The notes: a model not told the origin generated them from the letters alone. 64,000 bases of DNA from Coffea arabica (GCF_036785885.1 NC_092319.1:22524983-22588982), one strand, 5' to 3'. Shown: positions 1-11,675, counted from the first letter of the stretch. A program made the numbers and translations.

Positions 1-189
1 CTGGCCAGATATGCGACTGGATTTGCTAACACTAGTCACCAGAATTTTTTTCCCTTTTCTTTCTTCTTTCAGGCGTCACAAAAGATATAACTCCTCTACT
101 ATTAGAGGCAGTATGTACTTGTAAATTACACACTATCCTTACATGATTCACTAGTGTGAATACCCGTGCTACGCACGATGCTAACATTA
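1..189. other. Left-edge spacer
   Basis: No gene is seen. The stretch contains a short near-palindrome around 163-178 (CGTGC-TA-CGCACG) just outside the long inverted-repeat arm that begins near 190. It has no counterpart outside the right arm after 15350. Confidence 0.4.
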
Positions 190-1624
190 TTGAAAAAAAT
201 AAAAATAAAAATGGTGAACAAATAAAGGTGAAAAATTTGTACCAATAAAATTAAAATGTAATATCTGTTTAACAATAGTTTAAAATATAATAGAATGTGT
301 ATATCATTGAAGAACTGTCTTTTTTTGGAAGATAGATCCTGAAAAAATATAAAAATTTATATTAAAAAAGGGAATGATATATTTCTACAAATGAATGTTG
401 TAAAAATGAAATACTTAAAATACTAAGCATTCGATTTGATAATCTTATTTGAAGGTGCGAACACTCTTCACACCAATCCACTTTTAGTACGAAAGCCAAA
501 ACCATAGGATTCTGACTAATGTGGCCCGGTGGATCAAGTTTTTTAAGTTGGACTGCGGAGGCAAAGGTAACTTTACAGATGAACTTGGTCTCCTGTGGAC
601 TCCTGATAGTCAGATGATCAGGGGAGGAAGAGCTAATATATCTGTTGCAAATGAGTAAAGAACTCAATATATGACTTTGAGATATTTTCCTGCGGATAAC
701 AGAAAGTATTGTTACACACTTAATGTTATAAGTAGGACCAAATACCTTTTAAGAGCAAGCTTCTTGTATGGAAACTTTGACAACAACAATGTGTATCCAT
801 AGTTTGTGCCGTGCCAGTAGTAGTACGTTACCGGTTTCTGCGGATAACCCATTTTCAAATAGATTTGTTACCGGTTTCTGCTTGATTCAAATGTAAATGG
901 TGAAGTTGAGGTCGCTTTTAGAATTTTATTTGCTCATCGATTTTGGGCTTTAGGCTGAGGAGTTTTAAAATTAGGGTTCACTTATGGAATTTGAATGGTG
1001 ATCAGTATACTATTGGCCATGATAGATAATTATGCTGAGTTTTTTCTTTTTTCTACTGTTTTCGAAAGGCAGAATAAGAGTATTAAGCCCTTCAAAAAAA
1101 AAATTTTTGGGTGGCAATTGATTTTATGTTAAAAATAGTAAAACCCTCAATCAGGTTCCTATACCATCCGCAATTATATAATCAAGTAATACCTTATCAA
1201 TACCTTGGCATAGCACTAAAGCCCTTTCAAGATTTAAGTTAATTACTTCGCTAGGTTATTACAAATAAAGCATTGATCATGTATGCAATCAAAACCATCC
1301 CCCAGCCCAGAAAATAAAAGGAGAAAAAATAAAGAAAGTAAAAGACCAAATCACCTTAAAAGAAAAGCAAAACATGACAAAAAGGAGGGCAGAGGGGACC
1401 GATCTGGAAAATTAAGCCGACAAGCATATTCTTCCAGTTCACCACAAGAAGGTTGATTTCCGTTGAAGTCTCTGCACATAATCTCTGCCATAACTGCTCA
1501 CAAAAGAAACAAAATCAATACATTTACAAAATCAATAGAGAACCAAAAACAAAGAAGAAACTGAGAGAGAGGGTGGGGGAATTAACTCGATAAGTTAATT
1601 AAGTCGATCAGTAAAAGGGTTGAA
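190..1624 (+). repeat. Left arm of a long palindrome (malectin-fragment inverted repeat)
   Basis: This stretch is nearly the reverse complement of 1695-2024 joined to 14243-15350. The loop is only about 70 nt (1625-1694). The right arm is split by the LTR retrotransposon 2025-14242, whose 5-bp duplication GGATG marks the insertion point. Without that insertion the locus would be a palindrome of about 1.4-kb arms. The arms differ by scattered substitutions and small indels, so this is not an exact assembly mirror. The arm includes a receptor-like gene fragment at 521-822. If transcribed, it would fold into a long hairpin. Confidence 0.85.
521..822 (+). pseudogene. Malectin-like receptor ectodomain fragment, copy with stops
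   Basis: In the plus frame starting near 521 the sequence encodes part of a plant malectin-like domain of the kind found in LRR receptor kinases. The conserved stretches LDCGGKGNFTDELGLLW, YFPADNRKYCYTLNV and FLYGNFDNNNVYP are visible. Two in-frame stops break it: TAA at 656-658 and TAG at 800-802. It covers only about 100 residues, with no signal peptide, leucine-rich repeats, membrane segment or kinase, so it is a gene scrap rather than a gene. Its partner on the other palindrome arm is at 14721-15020 on the minus strand and has kept the frame open. The family is known from domain resemblance; the parental gene is not in this window. Confidence 0.75.
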
Positions 1625-1694
1625 TTGTGGTGTCAATCTTAGTCTTTATTATTTTTTATTATTTCCAATACTATAATATGTCTCTAATTTTTTT
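1625..1694. repeat. Palindrome loop
   Basis: This AT-rich spacer of about 70 nt lies between the left arm (ending 1624) and the inner right arm (starting 1695). Its reverse complement recurs at about 15431-15497, beside a further partial arm copy. Confidence 0.75.
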
Positions 1695-2024
1695 TTCAAC
1701 CCTTTTACTGATCGACTTAATGAACTTATCGAGTTAATTCCCCCACCCTCTCTCTCAGTTTCTTCTTTGTTTTTGGTTCTCTATTGATTTTGTAAATGTA
1801 TTGATTTTGTTTCTTTTGTGAACAGTTATGGCAGAGATTATGTGCAGAGACTTCAACGGAAATCAATCTTCTTGTGGTGAACTGGAAGAATATGCTTGCC
1901 AGCTTAATTTTCCAGATCAGTCCCCTCTGCCCCTTCTTTTTGTCATGTTTTGCTTTTCTTTTAAGGTGATTTAGTCTTTTACTTTCTTTATTTTTTCTCC
2001 TTTTATTTTCTAGGCTGGGGGATG
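1695..2024 (-). repeat. Inner part of right palindrome arm
   Basis: This is the reverse complement of about 1296-1624. It ends in GGATG (2020-2024), the left target-site duplication of the retrotransposon that begins at 2025. The arm continues at 14243 on the far side of the element. Confidence 0.85.
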
Positions 2025-4613
2025 TGTGACAGTCCCACCTTCCCCTAAGGCGAACCAAAGGGGTTAGCGGACGGTTTGCCCAACTCTTGCCAGGACTAAC
2101 GAGACAATTTAATGCGATAAAAAACGTTCCGAAACATGCAAGCACGCTTAAACAAGTCAAAATCACAAGATAAAAAAAAATGAAAATTGGAGCCGACATG
2201 AACAGTGCCGTACACGTCAGAATCCGGCCGGATACTGGCCAGAGAGCAATGGCCAGATTTCCAATTTTCCCAGGGCAATCTGGCCGCCAATCTGGCCAGT
2301 TTCTGGCCGGATTCGACCCTGTCTTTTGCCGCCAATTTTTTTCTTCTTTTGCCGTTTGAAATCCGAATCTGTCCAAATCCACCCAAATCTTCACAAAGCA
2401 TATATACCTTGAAATCAACATTTATAAGTCCAAAATAGCATACAAAAGTGATCCAACAAGTTTATACAAGAGCGGTTCCAAAATTACAATTCAAACAAGA
2501 AAGTTGGGTCCGAATACAAGTAAGGTTTTGTCCATTGAGGAACACTTCAAAATTATGCCACTAGCTCAACTCAGTCACAAAATATCAAGGCCATACAAAA
2601 GGTGTTCCAATCCCAGTAAGGAAAACAAAAGAGAATAGGATGAGCTTTCGCCCAATGAGGTATTTCCACACAAGTAAGGAGGTTCAATTAAGCGTAAAAC
2701 CGATCAATGCCAAATTCATTCAATAGGAAACCAACTACTGTCACATATCAAAACAAGTGGTAAAAGGATATGATCGGCTCTCAAGAGCTCCTTTCCTCGC
2801 TTGTCATCATTGATCGTATCTCATTGACCCTCCGTCAATGTACAAAGTATAACCAAACGTAGACTCCACTTTACTCCCTTTCCTTCCACCACACATACCC
2901 CAACCGGGCCCGAACTCCAAACAGTTTAGATTTGGTAATACTCGAGTATACCGGAATCGTGAGTCTCATACTCCACCATTCCATATACCAGTCACCATGG
3001 CTTGTCAATTTTCACGACCAAACCCTTGCCGGCTCGATTCAATTAACCATCAATGGGGTTGAGCTCAGTGATAACAGTAATAGCCGTTGGATACTCTTCC
3101 AAATGACACCAATTTAAGTACATTCATGTATCATTCCAGTTACATAGTAAACAGTCATATAAGATATAAAGGGTGAGAGTGATCAAGTACATCCCACCTC
3201 AATCAATGCCAACAATGCAAATAGGCAATCAAGTCATCGATTTCAAGTGTAATAAAGCCACATAGTAACAATCAAGTGAGTAGTACACTCACCAAGCAAG
3301 CAAAGATAATTTTCACACTGGTTCACCCGACGCGCGTCTCGGACCACCGTTACGCCCTAAAACATTTAAACAAGCATGATGAGACTCCATCACAAGTCAT
3401 AAATCAAAGCTACAAATCACTAATGTAAACTAAAGAAACTTGCAAATAAATTAAGAAACACTCGGCACTAAGGGTCTAGACAACCCTAAGGTCTCTAGTC
3501 ACCCCTAAAACGACCCAACTCCAATTACACACAAGAACCTCCAATTGGATAGCATCTTCCCTTAAAATCCTACATTCCAACTTACACATATTCACCCATA
3601 CTTTCCAAACACAACTACCATTACCACTACAAGTCATAAACCCTTCAATACCCCTCATTAGAGCCACAAAACCCCAAGTGCTATATAGAAACCCTAGAAA
3701 AGCCCCAAATTCAAACCCTAATTCTGAAATTTTCCGTACAATGCGGAAATTTTCCACAAACAACCATAATTTACGCACTATGGTCTCATTCCAAACCATT
3801 CCAAGCTATCATCCATGGCCCAACAATATTAAACATATTAAAACAGAAAAATCATGAATAAATATAAAACTTCACCAATTTCTACCAAAAGTCATGAAAT
3901 AACCTCTAAAACCATCTCTTTAACTCACAAAAACCACTAATTAAACATGATTGAGAAGACAAGAGAGGTCCCTTAGCTGCTCACCTTACCAAATCAAGAA
4001 AGGAAGCAACCTAGCACCTTGGTCTTCCAAACCACTTCACAACCAACCTTAATACCACTAAACTAAGAGGTTTTATGGAGGAAATCCAAGTTTAATCGGT
4101 TGAACTTGGAGATTGAGCAAGATTAGAAGCAAGAAAGTTGGAAGTTTTCTCTTCTTTTCTCTTGAAGATGGCTGGCCAAGAAGCTTGCAAATTTGGGTGA
4201 TTTTTGGGTCAGTTTTTAATTTAATTGGTAAAGATATGAATAGTGGTCAAAGTCAAGAACTACTCTCCAAGTGACACTTGTCACTACCATTAATGCATGG
4301 CTATCCTCTTATCCCTCTCACACCAATCCATCTAGTAACCTCTAATTATCTCTTAACACCTACTAAATTAATCCCGATATATAAAACTTAACCTAACAGG
4401 CCAAATTTTACCGAACTTCCGGCACTAGCGGGCCCCACGCCCGGTATACATTTCTAAAATCTCATGAACTAACTTATGCTAGGAAAATAATTTAAAATCC
4501 CTATTTACCCATAAAAATGATTTAGAAAAATTTTCCTAATAAAGAAATTATAGAAAAACAGGTGATTAAATAAAATAAACCCTAGAAAATAAGAAAATTT
4601 ACGGGTTCTCACA
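2025..4613 (-). repeat. 3' LTR of the Tekay-like element
   Basis: It begins TGTGACAG and ends TCTCACA in plus-strand reading. It is nearly identical to 11676-14242. It contains a cluster of GGCCGGAT-type words near 2220-2320, the dyad AGTGACACTTGTCACT at 4270-4285, and a GC block (GCGGGCCCCACG) near 4428-4441. Open frames inside it are not coding. Confidence 0.9.
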
Positions 4614-4640
4614 CTCTCTCCCTTAAAAGAATTTCGCCCT
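4614..4640 (-). promoter_or_regulatory. Polypurine tract, minus strand
   Basis: Read on the minus strand, a purine-rich run (TTTTAAGGGAGAGAG) sits immediately upstream of the 3' LTR start. This is where plus-strand DNA synthesis would be primed. The same arrangement recurs in the tandem array at 39275 and 43097. Confidence 0.7.
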
Positions 4641-4654
4641 CGAAATTTCTCACC

Positions 4655-6423
4655 TTAATTAGCGAACAGCTCAGGGTATTTCTTTTGCATTTCTTCTTCC
4701 ACCTCCCAAGTAGCCTCTTCTACCCCATGATTCCTCCTCAATATCTTTACCAAAAGAATCTGTTTGTTTCTCAGCTCTTTAACTTTTCGGTCAAGCAACT
4801 GTACAGGCTTCTCTTCATACGTGAGCGATTCATCAATCTCGATTTCCTTCGGTTGTAAGATATGAGACGGGTCGGAATAGTACTTCTTCAGCATTGAGAC
4901 GTGGAAGACGTCGTGAATTCTGGAGAGACTCGGCAGTAGCTCTAACCGATACGCTACCATACCTACTCTCTGGAGAATCTTGTAAGGTCCGACGAATCTC
5001 GGTTGCAATTTCTTTCCTCTACCCGCCGTGATGCTCCGTAACGGTGTAACCTTGAGGAAAACACGGTTTCCAACTTCGAACTCCAAATCCTTTCTGCGAT
5101 TGTCCGCGTAGCTCTTTTGTCGACTTTGAGCCATTTGGAGTCTTTGCCATATCAATTTGACTTTTTCTCGTGCCTCTTCCATCCACGGAATAGCTGTTGG
5201 GTCTAAGACCTTCCTCTCACCGATCTCATCCCAGTAAATCGGTGACCGGCACTTCCTCCCATACAGTGCCTCGTACGGAGCCATTTGAATTGACGAATGG
5301 TAGCTGTTATTGTACGTGAACTCCACTAAGGTCATGTGTTGACCCCAGTTTCCCCCAAAGTCTAAAATACAGGTCCTTAACATGTCCTCGAGAGTTTGGA
5401 TTGTGCGTTCTGATTGTCCATCCGTCTGAGAGTGGTAGGTGGTGCTTAGATTGAGTTTAGTCCCCAAAGTCTCTTGGAACTTCTGCCAAAACCTAGATAC
5501 AAAGCGGGGATCTCGATCGGATACAATGCTTATTGGAACGCCATGTAATCTTACAATCTCGTCCATGTACACCTGAGCCAATTTATCCATGGAATACTTC
5601 ATGTTTACCAGCAGAAAATGAGCCGATTTGGTTAATCGATCAACGATCACCCACACGGCATCGTGTCCTCGCTGTGTTCGTGGCAACCCTGAAACGAAGT
5701 CCATGGTAACATTCTCCCACATCCATTCGGGTATCTCAAGGGGTTGGAGTAAGTCCGATGGTTTTTGGTACTCTGCTTTAACCTGTTGGCAAACGAGACA
5801 TTTCTGCATGTACAGAGCAATTTCCTTCTTCATATTATCCCACCAATGGGCTCCTTTTAGGTCCTGATACATCTTGTTACCACCCGGATGGATCGTATAC
5901 TTGGATCGATAGGCTTCCTCTAAGATCTCCGTCTTGAGCGCTTCATCTTTAGGCACCACTACGCGGTTTCGGTACTTTAAAATACCCTCAGGACTAAAGT
6001 TGATGTCGGTTGATTCCCCCTTTTCTACCTTCTCTCCCCATTTCCGTACCATTGAATCCTTCTTTTGAGCTTCGTTAATCCGCTCCAGTAGGAGAGATGC
6101 TACTTTAATATTGCCAAAAACTACCTTATGACTCCCAAGGCAAGGTTTCCACTCGCAAACGGACTCTAACATATCTCACTCTTTGATCATTAATCCCGCT
6201 ACCTGAGCCTTGTGACTTAAGGCATCGGCTACCACATTCGCCTTTCCCGGGTGGTAGTTAATGGTACAGTCGTAATCCTCTAAAAATTCCATCCACCGTC
6301 GTTGCCTCATATTCAATTTCTTTTGGGAGAAAAGATACCTAAGGCTTGTGATCTGAGTACACCCCGAATGTTACTCCATACAAATAGTGTCTCCATTTCT
6401 TCAGAGCAAAGACAACCGTGGCT
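4655..6423 (-). pseudogene. pol remnant: RNase H tail, integrase, chromodomain
   Basis: A 505-codon open stretch (4655-6172, minus) encodes a complete-looking gypsy integrase followed by a chromodomain. The N-terminal zinc-binding module is visible (IHPG, then CLVCQQ). The catalytic core keeps its acidic residues in MDFVSGLP, VSDRDPRF and the E of QSERTIQ. A C-terminal chromodomain lies near the end (LLDRKVKELRNKQILLVK; EEATWE). Upstream, the same frame continues from 6423 through RNase H motifs (HKSLRYLF-like, [15 protein letters not shown]-like), interrupted by one stop at 6176-6178. The reading is cut at 6424 by the reversed LTR. No protease or reverse transcriptase remains, so this is a decayed polyprotein. 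The chromodomain is known in this clade to steer integration to chromatin. Confidence 0.88.
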
Positions 6424-9379
6424 TGTGAGACCCCGTAAATTTTCTCATTTTCTAGGTTTTATTCTATTTAATGGCATGTTTTTCTGCATTTTCTTTATTA
6501 GGAAAATTTTCTAGATAATTTTTATGAGTAAATATAGTTTTTAGATGATTTTTCTAGTATCGGTTAGTTTTTGAGAAATTAAGAACGTATACTAGATGTA
6601 GGACCCGCTAATGCGGAAATTTCGATAAAATTCAGCCAATTAGGTTAAGTTTTGGATGCTGGATTTAATTTACCGAGTGTTATGAGATAATTAGAGGTTA
6701 CCAAGTGGATTGGTGTGAGAGGAACAAAGAGATAGCTATGCATTTAATGAAAGTGACAAGTGTCACTTAAAGATTAATTCTTACCTTTTTTACCACTATT
6801 CACCTTTTACCATTTTACCAAATAAACTAAAAATTGACCAAAAAATCTCCTCATTTCAAGCTCCTCATGGCCGGCCCTCTCTAGGAAGAAAAGAAAAGAA
6901 AAGCTCTCCAATTTCTTGCTCTAATCTTGTTCAATCTTCAATTCCAACCATTTAATTTTGTATTTGCTCCATAAAACCCCTTAAGTGAGTGGTTGTGAGG
7001 TGATTAGTGAAGTGGTTTGGAAGCTTAAGGTGCTAAGTTGCCTCTTTTCCTTGGTTGCTAAGGTGAGTAGTTAAGGAACCTCTCTTTTCTATCTAATGGT
7101 GGTTAATTAGTGGCTTATGGTAGCCTAAGAGGTGATTGCATGGGTTATTTCATGATTTTGGTTGAGAATGGTGCAATTTTCTATTTAATCATGATTTTTC
7201 TGTTTTCATATGTTTATTATTAGTTGGCTATGAATGATTGTTGGAAATGATCTAGAATGAAGCTAGAAGGTGTAAGTTGCGGTTAATTGCAGAAAATTTC
7301 TGCTTTGAAAGGAAATTTTTGGAATTAGGGTTTCAATTAAACCCATTCTGCCCGTTACTGTTCCTCCTAGTTAGAGGCTGAATTAGTCTTGGATTAAAAC
7401 ATAAAAGTTGTAGAGGATGGTATTTTATAGTTTCTTACAAAATTTCAGGCCAATCAGAGCAATGTAGCCTGTGAAAAGACTGAAATACCCCTGCTGCCCT
7501 GTTTCTGTCCGAACCTGAAAATCAGCTTTGGTAATTGGTTAAATTGATTGGGAATACTATGGATTTGGTTGTTGATGTCTTCTTAAGAAATATAGCCTGG
7601 TATCTTAGCTTTCGGATGGCTTTGGAATCACTTGAATTGGACTTAGGTAGCCTGAATTATGGTTATTTAACCAGAATGCGATTTGTTAACCTGTTTTTGC
7701 GGTTCTAGTGTAGTACATTGAACTTTTGACCTAGTTGCACTACAAACTGGACTGAGTGGCCTTCTTCAACATTGTAGGCCTTTCTTTTAGCTTCGAAACG
7801 ATGTATATTGTACATCCATCCAATGATCGTAGTGCTAGTGGTACCAAAACCGCTAAACGATGTCAAAAACTGTTTTTAGGGTTTGGATCTTAACTTCCAT
7901 TTCCGGACTTCCCTAGTTTACTTTAATACTTATACGTTCTAATGGAGCCTTATTTTGGTAGTACATGGAATTGGTTTATGACTTGTAATCGAGTCTTATT
8001 GTGCTTATTTGAATGTTTTAGGACGTGACGGTGGTTCAAGACGCTCTTTAGGCAGAAGTGTATGAAATATCATTTGCTTGCTTGGTGAGTGTACTACTCA
8101 CTTGCTTGTTACTATGTGGCTTTGTTACATTGGAACGTGATGCCTTGAATGCTTATTTGTACCGTTGAAACTGATTAAAGTGAGGGTGTACTTGATCGCC
8201 CTCACCCCTTTTACATTATATATGACTGTCCACTGTTTCACTGTGGTACTTCAATGGTACATGAAATACTGGGTTTGGTGTCGTTTGGACGAGTATCCAA
8301 CGACCATTACTGTCACTACTGAGCTCAACCCCATTGGTAGTCGATTGAATCGAGCTAGCGAGGGCTTGGTCGTGAAAATTGACGAGCCATGGGGACTGTT
8401 ATATGGAATCTTGTAGTAGTGAGACTCTTGATTCCGGTATACTCGAGTATTACCAAATTTATACTGAATGGAGTTCGGGCCCGGTAGGGGTATGTTGGGT
8501 GGAAGGAATGGAAGTAAAGTGGAGCCTATGGTTGGTTACTCTTAAACATTGACGGAGGGTCAATGAGATCCGATCAAGAATGCAAGCGAGGAAAGGGGCT
8601 CTTGAGAGCCGTCCGTATCCTTTTACCAATTCTATTGATCTGTACTCTTGGCTTACTTCTTTTGATGAATTGGAATGAAAAACTTGATGCTTATATGAAC
8701 TTTGCTGCTTGAGTGATAGTATCTCACTGGGCATAAGCTCACTCTATTCCTTTTGTTTTCCTTACAGGAGTTTGAATACTTTTGGGATGGCTTTGATAGT
8801 TGGTTGCTGAGTTGAGCTAGTTGTGAACTCATTTTGTATACCTCCTCGAAGAGTGAAACCCTATATGTATTTTGACCCGTTCCCTCTTTTGAATTGGAGA
8901 ATTGAACCCGTACATGTGTAAATGAGATTGGTTATTTTGGTATGCTAGTTTGGCTTGTAAATGCTTAATTTCAAGGTGTATATGTTTGATTGATGTTTGG
9001 TGGGATTTCGGACAGATTCAGATTTCAAACGGCGAAGAAAAATTTTTGGCGGGAAAGAACAGGGTCGAATTCGGCCAAGAATCCGGCCAGAAATTGGCCG
9101 GATTAGCGGCCGGATTGCCCTGAGAATTTTTTGAAATCCGGCTTTGCTCTCTGGCCAGTATACGGCCAGAAATCCGCCCGGATTCTGACGTGTCAGTTAC
9201 TATTCATGTTCGGCTCCGATTTTCATTTTTTTTATTTTGTGATTTTGACTTGTTTAAACGCGCTTGTACTTTCCATAACATTTTCGATCGCTTTAAACTA
9301 TCCCGTTAGTCCTGGCGAGAGTTGGGCAGGCAGTCCGCCAACCCCTTTGGTTCGCCTTAAGGGGTGGTGGGCTGTCACA
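6424..9379 (+). repeat. 5' LTR of the nested plus-strand element
   Basis: This 2956-bp LTR begins TGTGAGACCCCG and ends GGGCTGTCACA. It resembles the reverse complement of the outer LTRs at both ends and in the middle. It carries the dyad AAGTGACAAGTGTCACTT at 6751-6768, the block GGACCCGCTAATGCGG near 6601 and a GGCCGG cluster near 9070-9190. Confidence 0.88.
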
Positions 9380-9381
9380 GG

Positions 9382-9392
9382 TGGTATCAGAG
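9382..9392 (+). promoter_or_regulatory. Primer-binding site for initiator tRNA-Met
   Basis: TGGTATCAGAG lies 2 bp after the LTR end. It matches the complement of the 3' end of plant initiator tRNA-Met, as usual in plant LTR retrotransposons. Confidence 0.85.
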
Positions 9393-9497
9393 TTTAGGTT
9401 TGATTTGGTTTGGGCGTGTTAGAAATGCTCGACTTGAGGATTATTTTGATTATGTTCCTTAAGGTTATTTACGTTTATTTACTCTTTTGGTGTAGGA

Positions 9498-10018
9498 TGG
9501 ACGAATGTGGTGAACCTAGTGGTAGCCCTACTGTTGAGCGACTCGGTGGAGTGCTACCGACGATTAATTACCAGATTAGGCCAAAAGGGGCCATTGTGCG
9601 TTGGAGCCCGGCTAACCGCCTCCGACATTGTGTGTGCCGTCACACTTACGCCTATCCTAATGCCTTAGTGCTGGCCGTGGCCGAGGAACGGAAGGAGTTG
9701 GCCAAAGATAACGCTAGGCTTGAGGCCGAGGTGAACCAACTGAGGGCGGCCAACGAGAAACAAGCTGAGCGCATTAAGGAGTTGGTGTACGACGTGCTTG
9801 AGGGAGAAGATAGGGTAGATGACCTGTGCGCTCAACTTAGGGAGGCACGTGAGCGTTCGACTACGTGAGCTCGGAAGGTTAGGGTTCGAGTCGAGTCGAT
9901 TTTGCACCTCTGTGATGATTTGTTCGAGGATGAGAGCGACGAGGCCTCGTGTGCAGGGCCCAGGGCTGGGGTTGAATCCACCCCATCGGGTGGGTCCACT
10001 AGCCCGACAACGGACTAG
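9498..10018 (+). pseudogene. Leader ORF (coiled-coil protein) of the nested element, one stop
   Basis: The frame starting ATG at 9498 corresponds codon by codon to the intact 173-residue ORF at 11038-11559. Shared parts include PSGSP, YQIRP, VRWSPANRLR, RHTYAYPN and the heptad-rich ELAKDNAR..LEAEVNQLRAANEKQAERIKEL. A single TGA at about 9866-9868 replaces an arginine codon (CGA to TGA, the expected result of CpG deamination). After it the frame continues to the same C-terminal ending, SGGSTSPTTD. The function is unknown. The nested element breaks off immediately after this ORF. Confidence 0.75.
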
Positions 10019-10030
10019 GTCATGACTCAT

Positions 10031-10729
10031 AGGCCTCGCTAAAAGCATTAATTTGAGCCACCGCGAGATCCTTCTGAATTTCTACGTTCAGACCCTAGAT
10101 AAAGCGCCTTATCCGTCGTTGCTCGGTCATAATCAGCTCAGGGGCAAACTTAGATAGGCGGGTGAACTGGTTCTCGTACTCCGCTACAGACTGGGCCCCT
10201 TAACGAAGTCGGATAAACTCATCTTCTTTCCGCTCCTGAACTAGAGGAGGGAAGAATTTAGCGTTACACTCTCACATGAAATTCACCCAAATCCGGGGCG
10301 TTTGCTCCCGTTCCCACTTCTGTCGGGCCACCCCTTCTAGCTGGAAAATGGCGAAGGTCACCTGCCTTTCCTCGGTGTAGTGCAAGGCAGCAAAAATGTC
10401 CACCATTTTCTCAAGCCATCTCTCGGCAACATCCGGATCGGACCCCCCAATGAACTTCGGTAAGGCGAACTTCTAGAACCTTTCAAGAGTCCTGTCGTCG
10501 CTCTCGACGTGGTTGCCAGGGTTTCCAGGGTTAGGGTTTTGACCCTGTTGCTGCACCACTCGTGCCAGTAAGTTGGTCATTTGCTGCGTGGCAGCAGCTA
10601 TTTGAACGTTGGGGTCAACCCTAGGTTCAGGGATAGGTCCAGATGAGGTTTCCCCAGCGCCTCTGTCCGACGTGGGTTGCCTACTCCAGCGCCCACGTCT
10701 CCGTCCACTACGTGTGTCCTCCATGAACT
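10031..10729 (-). pseudogene. gag remnant of the outer Tekay-like element
   Basis: Read on the minus strand from ATG at 10729 (MEDTRSGRRRGRW), the frame runs through a proline- and glutamine-rich N-terminus (TQQMTNLLARVVQQQGQN) into the retrotransposon gag core (KFIGGSDPDVAERWLEKM, FAIFQLEG, YENQFTRLSKFAPELI). It ends at DLAVAQINAFSEA, where the nested segment joins at about 10019-10030. Three in-frame stops are seen (near 10474, 10276 and 10203). The zinc knuckle and everything up to RNase H are missing. Confidence 0.8.
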
Positions 10730-11037
10730 CTATTCGATCTAGGCAACCGTAACTAGAACAATGAAATAACAATGCATGTAAGTAAGACACCCAAAAGCTT
10801 TTACAATAAAGCATATATTCACTCTCAACAAAGTCAAACAAAACACATATTCACAACCAGTCAAGTCAAGTACAACAAAAACAGTCCACAAGGGAAAAAC
10901 ATCACCAACCATAATACATACATCGCTAGTCCAAACGTACAAAATCGACTAGCTAAAGTTCTTTTCCAAATCTACCATTCCCTGTCCTTCCTATATACGG
11001 TAGTCAAAAGCCCCCAAAATACTTCAAAAGTGACAGC

Positions 11038-11559
11038 CTAGTCCGTCGTTGGGCTAGTGGACCCACCCGACGAGGTGGATTCACCTCCCGCTCCGGCCCC
11101 TGTACACGACGCTTCGTTGCTCTCCTCCCTGAACAAGTCATCACAAAGGTTCAAGATTGACTCGACTCGAACCCTGACTTTCCGCGCTCTCTTAGTCATA
11201 CGCTCATGTGCCTCCCCGAGTTGAGTGCAAAGGTCGTCCATCCTATCTTCACGCTCGATCACGTCATATTCTAATTCCTTGATTCGCTCGGCTTGCTTCT
11301 CGTTGGCCGCCCTCAGTTGGTTCACCTCGGCCTCGAACCTAGCGTTATCCTTTGCCAACTCCTTTCGTTCCTCAACCACGGCTAACACAACGGTGTTGGG
11401 GTAGGCATAGGTGTGGCGGCACTCACACCGTCGGAGGCGGTTTGCCGGGCTCCAACGCACGACGGCCCCTCTTGGCCGGATCTGATACTTGATCACTGGG
11501 AGCATTCCATGAGGTCGCTCACCGGCAGGGCTACCACTCGGCCCACTAGATCCGTCCAT
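11038..11559 (-). CDS. Leader ORF between PBS and gag (173 residues, coiled coil), function unknown
   Basis: An intact minus-strand ORF lies 100 bp downstream of the PBS and about 310 bp upstream of the gag start, in the same sense as gag. The protein has a basic N-terminal half with a conserved RWSPANRLRRC..RHTYAYPN segment. A charged, leucine-heptad stretch follows (about residues 68-120) that should form a coiled coil, then a Ser/Gly/Thr-rich acidic tail ending STSPTTD. A second diverged copy with the same length and ending exists at 9498-10018. No known domain is recognised. It is not part of the standard gag-pol of Tekay elements as I know them. It may act in particle assembly or RNA binding, but that is inference. 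Confidence 0.65.
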   Translation of the reverse strand: MDGSSGPSGSPAGERPHGMLPVIKYQIRPRGAVVRWSPANRLRRCECRHTYAYPNTVVLAVVEERKELAKDNARFEAEVNQLRAANEKQAERIKELEYDVIEREDRMDDLCTQLGEAHERMTKRARKVRVRVESILNLCDDLFREESNEASCTGAGAGGESTSSGGSTSPTTD

Positions 11560-11661
11560 CCTACACCAAAAGCGCAGTTAACTTAAGAACTCTTAAAGAA
11601 GTAACCAAGTATAAACCTCAAGTCGAGCATTTCTAACACGTTCAAACTAATTCAAACCTAG

Positions 11662-11673
11662 ACTCTGATACCA
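11662..11673 (-). promoter_or_regulatory. Primer-binding site for initiator tRNA-Met, minus strand
   Basis: On the minus strand TGGTATCAGAGT lies 2 bp inside the 5' LTR end at 11676. This fixes the orientation of the 12.2-kb element. Confidence 0.88.
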
Positions 11674-11675
11674 CC

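Larger units (their letters stand above)
6424..10018 (+). mobile_element. Truncated Tekay-like element, plus strand, nested inside the minus-strand one
   Basis: It consists of an entire LTR (6424-9379), a PBS (9382-9392) and a leader ORF (9498-10018). It then stops abruptly, and at about 10019-10030 the sequence returns to gag of the outer element on the opposite strand. No second LTR or pol follows. It interrupts the outer RNase H region at 6424. It is clearly related to the outer element but diverged in the LTR, so it is a separate subfamily, not a copy of the same insertion. Confidence 0.8.

Noticed and set aside
362-667. Open minus frame of 101 codons, also seen at 14874-15185 plus
   Set aside because: It is the antisense of the malectin-domain fragment, whose sense frame gives clear family motifs.
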